From Mycobacterium dioxanotrophicus (GTDB lineage: Bacteria > Actinomycetota > Actinomycetes > Mycobacteriales > Mycobacteriaceae): a stretch of 64,000 bases of DNA. The position numbers were made by a program, and so were the translations under genes. The stretch lies in assembly GCF_002157835.1 (NCBI RefSeq), contig NZ_CP020809.1, forward strand, positions 3,472,001 through 3,536,000, in the 5' to 3' direction. The notes under the pieces are model-generated. The model worked only from the letters and a program-made list of their open reading frames with translations. It was not told the origin of the DNA and did no database searches. Of the stretch, positions 58,294-64,000 are shown one piece after another. How positions within the stretch are numbered: the stretch's first letter is position 1; each line of letters begins with the position of its first letter.

Positions 58294-58684
58294 GCCGACC
58301 TCCGGGAATGCGAGCGATGATGTGGTCACGCAGCCAGCGCTCCACCCAGTGCACATCGCTGGGTATGTCAGTGGGTGCCAGGCGTACCGTAACGCCGACG
58401 CTGCTCACGAGACTCCATGGGATGTACTGCAGATGGGACGCGGGTGGCGCGCCGCCGAAGATCCGTGTTGCCACGACCTCGCCGGAGAGCAGTGCCGTCA
58501 CCGACGGCGCCGGAGCACCCGGTGCGATGGCTTGATCCGGTTGCACCCCAGTGAGTTCCAGGTCGTCGACGATCCCCACCGGGTCGCCGTCGGCGTCGAG
58601 CAGTTGACGGTCCAACAGATGCAGCCGGGCATCGAGCGCTCGACCGGCATGCTGGTTGAGGAATGGTCCGGTGCGGGATGTCAT
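58280..58684 (-). CDS. PRC-barrel-like protein (first of pair)
   Basis: 134 aa; the ATG overlaps the Nramp-like stop (ATGA). RLHLLDRQLLDADGDPVGIV and DDLELTGVQ form the PRC core. A Pro/Ala-rich segment, then ASHLQYIPWSLVSSVGVTVR and WVERWLRDHIIARIPGG follow. Translational coupling to the transporter suggests a stoichiometric or functional partner. Some magnesium transporters use soluble cytoplasmic domains for gating, so a regulatory role is a reasonable guess, no more. Confidence 0.75.
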   Translation of the reverse strand: MTSRTGPFLNQHAGRALDARLHLLDRQLLDADGDPVGIVDDLELTGVQPDQAIAPGAPAPSVTALLSGEVVATRIFGGAPPASHLQYIPWSLVSSVGVTVRLAPTDIPSDVHWVERWLRDHIIARIPGGRHAAK

Positions 58685-59910
58685 CGTCCCGCTCCCGTCA
58701 CGATCATCAGCGGGATTGCCGCCAGTGAGGCGGCGAGGATGACTACCAGGTAGACGGAACTGAGCATATTGGTCACCCTTCCGTTGGTCTGATCGCCCAT
58801 GTATTCGGGATCGTTGGCCACGATCAGGATCGGCAGATAGGTCAGTGGCAAGGCGATGGCAGAAAACACCACCGAATACTCGGTGACCGTGACCGGGTTG
58901 ACGCCCGTGAACAAGACGGCGGCGCCGGTGATGATCGACAAGAGCATGACGATGTGAAACCGCGCCGCCTGAGCGGGACGGCGAAACTTGCCCCACGTCC
59001 AGCCGAGGAACTGGGCCAGAATGTAGCCGGCCGACAGACTGGTTTCCAGAGCCGCCCCGAAGGTGGCGGCCACGATGCCGACAATCGCGAACGCCAGCGC
59101 GAGTTTGCCGCCGGCCAGCACGACCGGCATCACGTTCTGAGACAGTGCCGTGACTTGGATTTGGCTGGGCCACAATACGATCGCCGCACACGCCGCGATG
59201 GAGAGCGAGAGTATGCCGCCGAGCGGAAAACCGACCATCACATTGAGCCGTGATTTACCCAGATCCGCTTGCGTCCATTGCTCTTCGATGGCGCCGGACG
59301 AGTAGAAGAACACCTCGTAGGGGGCAATCGACGAACCGAAGAGCGAGATCGCCATGTACCAGTACGTGGTGGCTGACTCAGAGTCGGGAATCGCCGGCCT
59401 TACCGCCTGACGCGCCAGGTCGGACCAGTTCGGATGCAATGCAACGACAGTGACGACGAAGACGATCAAGCACAGACCAAGGAGTCCGGTGACGTTTTCC
59501 ATGATGGAGAACTTGACCCGCCAGATCACCAGCCATACCCCGAATGCTGCGAGCGGTATCCACCACATCCGCCCGACGTCGGTGGCCATCTGGAACGCCA
59601 GTGCCACGCCGCCGATCTCGGCGGTCATGGTCATCAGATTGATGAAGAACGACGCCGAGAGGTCTGCCGCCGCGATTCGAGGACCGAGGCGTTCACGGAT
59701 TATCTCGAAGGTGGCTCGCCCACTCACGGCGGCGACCCGCCCGGACATCTGGGCGAACAGGCAGATACCCACTACTCCAACAGGGATCACCCAGGCCAGC
59801 GCCAAACCGAACCGCGAGCCCACCACGGCACTCATGACCAGATCGCCCACGTCGAGGAATCCGCCTATGGCGGTGAGGATTCCCAGAGCAACGCCGAAGA
59901 TCTTGGGCAT
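58681..59910 (-). CDS. Nramp-related metal-ion transporter with altered metal site
   Basis: 409 aa, about 11 TM segments. TM1 reads GILTAIGGFLDVGDLVMSAV where canonical Nramp has DPGN (here D-V-G-D). TM6 reads ISLFGSSIAPYEVFFYSSGA where canonical proteins have the metal-binding MPH (here A-P-Y). Loss of the Met ligand, which favours Mn/Fe over Mg/Ca, is the hallmark reported for Nramp-related magnesium transporters. Hence Mg2+, or another hard cation, is a candidate substrate. The ATG overlaps the upstream gene's stop (TGATG). Full length and intact. Confidence 0.82.
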   Translation of the reverse strand: MPKIFGVALGILTAIGGFLDVGDLVMSAVVGSRFGLALAWVIPVGVVGICLFAQMSGRVAAVSGRATFEIIRERLGPRIAAADLSASFFINLMTMTAEIGGVALAFQMATDVGRMWWIPLAAFGVWLVIWRVKFSIMENVTGLLGLCLIVFVVTVVALHPNWSDLARQAVRPAIPDSESATTYWYMAISLFGSSIAPYEVFFYSSGAIEEQWTQADLGKSRLNVMVGFPLGGILSLSIAACAAIVLWPSQIQVTALSQNVMPVVLAGGKLALAFAIVGIVAATFGAALETSLSAGYILAQFLGWTWGKFRRPAQAARFHIVMLLSIITGAAVLFTGVNPVTVTEYSVVFSAIALPLTYLPILIVANDPEYMGDQTNGRVTNMLSSVYLVVILAASLAAIPLMIVTGAGR

Positions 59911-60374
59911 CAGTGGTAGCCATGCTCGAGTGCTTCAGCCGATGCGAGCAGGCTGTCGCGAATCGACGCAGGGTCCGGTCCAGTGGTTACCTGCCGCAAT
60001 CTCGCCGACGCTGCGTTGAGCTGGCCGATTATCGATGTCATGGACTCGGTCAGCATCTGTTGACGACGCAGATCTGCAGGGTCGTCGTCCCCGCGGTCGG
60101 CGGTTTCCTTGTACGCTCTGGCAACGTCCTGTCGGGCGTCGGAGATTTGCACACTGGTCAATCGGGTGGTGGAGCGGCCCTGCAGCCACAGGTCCAGCGC
60201 AAGGGCTCCGCTGCGCGCGGCCGATGCGGTTTCCTTCATCGACTGAGCGAGTTGACCCGGCATGCCGTCGCGGTTGGCCGGACATTGTGTCAATAGGAGC
60301 CCGAAACCGATGGCGATTATCCCCAGTACCAGCAGCGCCCGAAAGCGGTGCCGGCGTTGGACTTTGGTTGCCAT
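59910..60374 (-). CDS. Single-TM protein, first gene of the Nramp operon
   Basis: 154 aa: a basic N-terminus (MATKVQRRHRFR), one TM helix (ALLVLGIIAIGFGLLLTQ), then an extracytoplasmic helical domain of about 120 residues rich in Gln, Asp and Ala (SMKETASAARSGALALDLWL, QISDARQDVARAYKETADRG, LRRQQMLTESMTSIIGQLNA). Resembles a four-helix bundle. Its TGA overlaps the transporter ATG. I know no family; coupling implies an accessory or sensing role for the transporter. Confidence 0.7.
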   Translation of the reverse strand: MATKVQRRHRFRALLVLGIIAIGFGLLLTQCPANRDGMPGQLAQSMKETASAARSGALALDLWLQGRSTTRLTSVQISDARQDVARAYKETADRGDDDPADLRRQQMLTESMTSIIGQLNAASARLRQVTTGPDPASIRDSLLASAEALEHGYH

Positions 60375-60585
60375 CGCTGTTCCATCAGTCCAATGGTGAA
60401 CACCGGCAGGCGGATACGGATATCGGCGTGCCGGTGGCTCGCTTGTCGGGCGCGTGGCCCACGCAGGTCATGGCAGTTTCAGGTGTCGGCTTCATATCAT
60501 CACTGGGGGAGTGCCTCAGGCGCGAATGCGAGGGCGTCTTGGCCCGGCGTTGCGGACCGACAACGCACTGAGGGGCCGGTGACCG

Positions 60586-60777
60586 CTACGGCTGTCTGCG
60601 GCGCCGCGGGCGGAACGCGTCTTTGACTTTTTCACCAGCGTCTTTGAGATGAGATCTCCGCTGATCCGCCTTGCCTTGGGCTTCCAACTCGGGATCGTCG
60701 GTTGCACGACCATATGTCTCCTTGATCTTGCCCCTGACCCGCTCGATTTTGTTCCTGGCTTTATCGGCGCCGCTCAT
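60586..60777 (-). CDS. CsbD-family stress protein
   Basis: 63 aa; ATG after CAGGAGTGGTGCA. ADKARNKIERVRGKIKETYG then RATDDPELEAQGKADQRRSH LKDAGEKVKDAF is the CsbD pattern, highly charged and helical. CsbD proteins are small, often sigma-B-controlled and accumulate under stress; molecular function unknown. The basic C-terminus RPRRRRQP is longer than usual. Monocistronic between the Nramp operon and marR. Confidence 0.87.
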   Translation of the reverse strand: MSGADKARNKIERVRGKIKETYGRATDDPELEAQGKADQRRSHLKDAGEKVKDAFRPRRRRQP

Positions 60778-60846
60778 TGCACCACTCCTGCCACCTCGGC
60801 TTCGTGACCAACCAGCGACGGGAATACCCGTTTTCGGCGCCGATCC

Positions 60847-61335
60847 TCAAGCGTCGGCTGAAGCGCGAGTGGCCAACCGGTTGTAGGCAGCCGTGAAGGC
60901 GGCAGCCCCCGCGAGAAGCTGCTCACGCTCGGGTTGGCTCATCTGCTCGGTGACCACGCCGAAGCGTTCGGCCCGTGCGGCAACGACCTCGTCGAGAACC
61001 GCACGTCCGGCGTCGGTCATCTCCAGAATCGTCGCGCGCCTGTTGTGCGGCGCGACGCTGCGGGTGATCAACCCGGCTTCGGCGAGCCGATCGCTGAGAC
61101 GGCTGGCGCTCGACGGCACCATGTCGAGGTCTTCACCCAATTCCGTGACCTGGCTCGGACCGAGGCGCTGTAGTGACTGCAAAGCCCGCAGCGTCGGCAG
61201 TCCCACGCGCTTCTCGATCTCCTCGAGCACCGCGACGTTCAACGCCAGCAGGCCCCGTGTCGCCCGTTCGAGTTCGGCTGCGTACTGGGCGTCGGGCTTC
61301 GGGGCGGCGGCCGCGTCCGTTCTCTCGGCACTCAT
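60847..61335 (-). CDS. MarR-family regulator
   Basis: 162 aa from the ATG at 61335 (an upstream ATG at 61359 is possible). Winged helix: PTLRALQSLQRLGPSQVTEL, GEDLDMVPSSASRLSDRLAE (recognition) and GLITRSVAPHNRRATILEMT (wing). Extra Ala-rich N- and C-termini. Divergent from the membrane-protein/SDR genes, with inverted repeats between; likely controls that set. Confidence 0.87.
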   Translation of the reverse strand: MSAERTDAAAAPKPDAQYAAELERATRGLLALNVAVLEEIEKRVGLPTLRALQSLQRLGPSQVTELGEDLDMVPSSASRLSDRLAEAGLITRSVAPHNRRATILEMTDAGRAVLDEVVAARAERFGVVTEQMSQPEREQLLAGAAAFTAAYNRLATRASADA

Positions 61336-61382
61336 GGCGTCGTCAGCATACATCCGCAATGAATGTCGTGCACTGACGCAAA

Positions 61383-61423
61383 TTGCCCTGTTTGCAAATC
61401 ATCCGTTTTGGATACATCGGATG
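61383..61423. promoter_or_regulatory. Two inverted repeats in the marR/membrane-protein gap
   Basis: TTGC-N7-GCAA (inside AATTGCCCTGTTTGCAAATC, from about 61381) and CATCCG-N12-CGGATG (61400-61423) lie between the divergent starts at 61335 and 61488. Candidate operators for the adjacent MarR protein. Confidence 0.4.
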
Positions 61424-61487
61424 TAGTCGGGTAAATGGCGGCGGTTTGGGTAACCGCCCGCCCAGATCAGCGGATCAAGGAGGCAGC

Positions 61488-62033
61488 ATGGCGCGAGACA
61501 CGCGCGGCCCGATGCCACCCCAGACAGCCGACCTTCGCCGGGTCAGTCTCAACCCGTCTCATTGGCGCCAGGGCCGCCTGATACTCGCCGGGGAAGCCGT
61601 CGCGACAGGAGTACTCGGCGTGGTCGGTCTGGTCGGCGTTCTCGTTCGTCCCCAGCACGACGGGTGGTGGGTGCTCGGCGTGCCGCTCACGCCGGCGCTG
61701 AGCGTCGTCATGCTGGGCATCGCGGCGTTGGCGGCCGTGTCGTCCATGCATCGCCGGACGGCGAGAGTATTCACCCTCGGAATGGGTGCCGCCGCTGTGG
61801 CGCTGATGATCATCTGTTCGGTGGCCGCGGTGCACCACGTGCCCGGCCCTATGGGATTCACCGCGCCGGCGATCCTGCTGTGGACGATCCTCTTCTGCTG
61901 GAGCATCGCATCCGCGATGTGGATCCTGCCGGACGAGATCGAGGGTCCGGCTTGGATTTCGAAGCGGCGTACGCGCCACCGCACCGATTCCGCGATGTCG
62001 TCTGGTGGACGGGTCGACTCACCCGACTCATGA
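61488..62033 (+). CDS. Multi-TM membrane protein (DUF4383-like topology)
   Basis: 181 aa from the ATG at 61488 behind AAGGAGGCAGC. Four TM segments: LILAGEAVATGVLGVVGLVG, VPLTPALSVVMLGIAALAAV, VFTLGMGAAAVALMIICSVA, FTAPAILLWTILFCWSIASA. The N-terminal RRVSLNPSHWRQGRLILAGE and the four-TM layout resemble actinobacterial DUF4383 proteins. Function unknown. The C-terminal tail is cytoplasmic and basic. Confidence 0.72.
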   Translation: MARDTRGPMPPQTADLRRVSLNPSHWRQGRLILAGEAVATGVLGVVGLVGVLVRPQHDGWWVLGVPLTPALSVVMLGIAALAAVSSMHRRTARVFTLGMGAAAVALMIICSVAAVHHVPGPMGFTAPAILLWTILFCWSIASAMWILPDEIEGPAWISKRRTRHRTDSAMSSGGRVDSPDS

Positions 62034-62125
62034 GCGGCAGCGGCATCGGTTTCATCAAAACCCCGGTGTGCCTGGCGAAGCCGCCGCACATGATTCTCGA
62101 CTGCCCGAAACAGAAAGGACTCGCA

Positions 62126-63142
62126 ATGACCACCACATCGCCACGCACCGTGGTCGTCACCGGAGCCAGCGCAGGCATCGGACGTGCCGCTGCCCGGGCC
62201 TTCGGGCAGCGCGGTGATCGCGTCGCACTACTGGCCCGCGGACACGACGGACTGCGCGGAGCCGCCGAGGACGTCGAGGCCGCGGGCGGGACAGCACTGA
62301 CTCTGCCCACGGACATCGCAGATTTCGAGCAGGTCGATGCCGCCGCCACCAAGGTCGAGGACACTTTCGGGCCGATCGATGTCTGGGTCAACGTCGCGTT
62401 CACGTCGGTGTTCGCGCCATTCACCGAGATCGCTCCGGCAGAGTTCCGGCGTGTGACCGAGGTCAGCTACCTCGGCTTCGTCCACGGAACGATGGCGGCA
62501 CTGGCCCGGATGAAGTCGCGCGACGCCGGTGCGATCGTGCAAGTCGGTTCTGCGCTGGGGGCCCGCGCCATTCCGCTGCAGTCGGCGTACTGCGGTGCCA
62601 AACACGGCATCAATGGATTCACCGAATCCGTGCGCACCGAGCTGCTGCACGACCGCAGCAATATCCACATCACCGTGGTGCAGATGCCGGCGCTCAACAC
62701 GCCGCAGTTCGACTGGGTGCTGTCGCGGCTGCAGCGTCACCCTCAGCCCGTGCCGCCGATCTATCAGCCCGAAGTGGCTGCCCGCGCCATCCTCCGGGCA
62801 GCCGACCATCCAGAGCGCAAGCAGTACTGGGTCGGTGCCAGCACGGCGTTGACGATCCTCGGACAGCGGTTGATGCCGTCGGTGCTCGACCGCTATCTCG
62901 CGCGCACCGGCTACTCATCGCAGCAGACGAGCGAGCCGGTCGGTCAAGGCCGCCCGAACAACCTTTGGCAGCCCCTCGACGACCGCCCCGGCAGCGATCG
63001 AGGAGCGCACGGCTCCTTCGACGACCGCTCGATCGATCACTCGCCACAGGTCTGGCTTTCTCGGCACGCGCGATCACTGTCGGTGGCCGCCGGTGCGGCG
63101 CTCACTGCCGGAGGGGTCGCGCTGATCCGCTACCGGCACTGA
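62126..63142 (+). CDS. Short-chain dehydrogenase/reductase with C-terminal extension
   Basis: 338 aa from the ATG at 62126 (AAAGGACTCGCA). Cofactor motif TGASAGIGRAAARAF (about 12-26), catalytic Ser in VQVGSALGARAIP and Y-x-x-x-K as SAYCGAKHGINGFTE. The substrate end is followed by about 90 extra residues: a charged disordered stretch, then a hydrophobic helix (SLSVAAGAALTAGGVALIRY) probably anchoring it to the membrane. This long form occurs in actinobacteria as an SDR family of unknown substrate. Follows the membrane-protein gene by 92 nt and precedes the PoxB-like gene. Confidence 0.87.
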   Translation: MTTTSPRTVVVTGASAGIGRAAARAFGQRGDRVALLARGHDGLRGAAEDVEAAGGTALTLPTDIADFEQVDAAATKVEDTFGPIDVWVNVAFTSVFAPFTEIAPAEFRRVTEVSYLGFVHGTMAALARMKSRDAGAIVQVGSALGARAIPLQSAYCGAKHGINGFTESVRTELLHDRSNIHITVVQMPALNTPQFDWVLSRLQRHPQPVPPIYQPEVAARAILRAADHPERKQYWVGASTALTILGQRLMPSVLDRYLARTGYSSQQTSEPVGQGRPNNLWQPLDDRPGSDRGAHGSFDDRSIDHSPQVWLSRHARSLSVAAGAALTAGGVALIRYRH

Positions 63143-63193
63143 CTTCGCCGGCAAAGGAATTCCATAGACGACAACACTTTTGAAGGAGACAAC

Positions 63194-64000
63194 ATGTCTG
63201 ACACCGTCGGTGACGTCCTACTCGGGCGGCTGCGGGAATGGGGCGTCAAACAAGTCTTCGGGTTCCCCGGAGACGGCATCAACGGGCTGCTCGCCGCGTG
63301 GCAACGCGTCGACGACAAGCCACAATTCGTCCAGGCCCGACACGAAGAGATGGCCGCGTTCGAGGCGGTGGGTTTCGCCAAGTTCTCCGGAGAGGTCGGC
63401 GTGTGCGTGGCCACCAGCGGCCCCGGCGCGGTGCACCTGCTCAACGGGCTGTACGACGCCAAACTCGACCATGTCCCGGTGGTGGCCATCGTCGGCCAGA
63501 CCGAACGCTCCGCGATGGGTGGCTCCTACCAGCAGGAGATCGACCTGATCAGTTTGTTCAAGGACGTCTGCAGTGAGTACGTACAGATGTGCACGGTCCC
63601 CAAGCAGCTGCCGAACCTCATCGACCGTGCCATCCGCGTCGCGCTCAGCGAGGGCGCACCCACGGCGATCATCGTGCCCTCCGACGTCTTCGAGCTGCCT
63701 TACGAACCGCCGGGGCACGCGTTCAAGCAGGTGCCCTCGAGCCTCGGGATGTCCGAGGCGCGCGTCGTCCCCGACGACGCCGCGCTGCGCCGGACCGCCG
63801 ACCTCCTCAACGCCGGGCAGAAAGTCGCGATGCTCGTCGGCCAGGGCGCCCGGGGATGCGTCGCCGAGCTCACCGAAGTCGCCGAGCTGCTCGGCGCCGG
63901 CGCCGCAAAAGCCTTGCTGGGCAAGGACGTGCTGCCCGACGATCTGCCATGGGTAACCGGATCCATCGGGCTGCTCGGCACCACCGCCAGCTGGCATCTC
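63194..64000 (+). CDS. ThDP-dependent pyruvate oxidase/PoxB-like enzyme, truncated by window end
   Basis: ATG at 63194 behind GAAGGAGACAAC; the reading frame is open to the window edge (269 codons). N-terminal ThDP domain: LREWGVKQVFGFPGDGINGL, catalytic Glu in QARHEEMAAFEAVGFAKFSG, TSGPGAVHLLNGLYDAKLDH, VVAIVGQTERSAMGGSYQQE. The central domain begins with AMLVGQGARGCVAELTEVAE. Matches pyruvate:quinone oxidoreductase/pyruvate oxidase and related thiamine enzymes rather than acetolactate synthase. The C-terminal cofactor domain lies outside the window. Confidence 0.88.
   Translation, partial: MSDTVGDVLLGRLREWGVKQVFGFPGDGINGLLAAWQRVDDKPQFVQARHEEMAAFEAVGFAKFSGEVGVCVATSGPGAVHLLNGLYDAKLDHVPVVAIVGQTERSAMGGSYQQEIDLISLFKDVCSEYVQMCTVPKQLPNLIDRAIRVALSEGAPTAIIVPSDVFELPYEPPGHAFKQVPSSLGMSEARVVPDDAALRRTADLLNAGQKVAMLVGQGARGCVAELTEVAELLGAGAAKALLGKDVLPDDLPWVTGSIGLLGTTASWHL

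Noticed and set aside
1..64000. tRNA/rRNA genes, CRISPR arrays, transposases, integrases, attachment sites, replication origin
   Set aside because: Looked for cloverleaf-like and short spaced repeats and for recombinase-like proteins; none was seen by eye. A tRNAscan and IS search would be decisive.

Overview
This is 64 kb of high-GC chromosomal DNA from a mycobacterium, most likely a fast-growing Mycolicibacterium-type species. The assignment rests on protein families seen here: an MPT63/DUF1942 immunogenic protein, an Rv1987-like CBM2 protein, an Rv1885c-type gamma chorismate mutase, a cutinase, a PapA-type acyltransferase relic, a mycothiol-dependent maleylpyruvate isomerase-like protein, many small exported proteins, and GTG or apparently leaderless starts. 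I recognise no tRNA, rRNA, CRISPR array, insertion sequence or prophage. It reads as a metabolic and accessory chromosomal segment. The last gene runs off the right edge.

Layout. 0-8 kb: PucR regulator and APC permease, divergent from a B12-dependent diol/glycerol dehydratase operon (fused large+medium subunit, small subunit, reactivase). 8-16 kb: small enzymes, then a leader peptide-MFS transporter-CitA/CitB-type two-component operon, an alpha/beta hydrolase, an SRPBCC protein and a broken papA. 16-24.9 kb: small exported proteins, an MBL hydrolase, DinB, isochorismatase, two unknown soluble proteins, cutinase, a serine hydrolase and a dienelactone-type hydrolase. 25-35 kb: MFS drug exporter/XRE regulator pair, Tat Rieske lipoprotein, DoxX-like membrane protein, phenylalanine hydroxylase, MPT63, DUF480-methyltransferase fusion, orphan PIN protein, GNAT, CBM2 protein. 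35-42.5 kb: complete urease operon (ureAB fusion, C, G, D, E, F), LuxR regulator and AmiS/UreI channel. 42.5-46.7 kb: PaaK-like ligase, a small DUF3349-like protein, MarR with YceI and carboxylesterase. 46.7-54.1 kb: six-gene IclR-controlled catabolic cluster. 54.2-64 kb: GlxA-type regulator, chorismate mutase plus cyclohexadienyl dehydratase-like lipoprotein, LGFP-type lipoprotein, a four-gene Nramp-related operon, CsbD, MarR, a membrane protein, SDR and a PoxB-like enzyme.

The most interesting signals are regulatory. (1) A composite element of about 58 bp occurs five times (13.5, 13.6, 15.7, 15.8, 44.2 kb). Each copy points at a start codon 66-91 nt away, and in four copies a TANNNT hexamer lies exactly 25 nt beyond the element. 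This looks like an undescribed regulon. (2) A repeat of about 115 bp, inverted on either side of the luxR gene, heads both the urease operon and the urea/amide channel gene; each copy has a palindrome, a -10-like box and a short leader ORF overlapping the next gene's start. (3) Twin 15-bp palindromes frame iclR and the promoter of the catabolic cluster. (4) Chorismate mutase and a PheC-like lipoprotein are paired, suggesting an extracytoplasmic chorismate-to-phenylpyruvate step.
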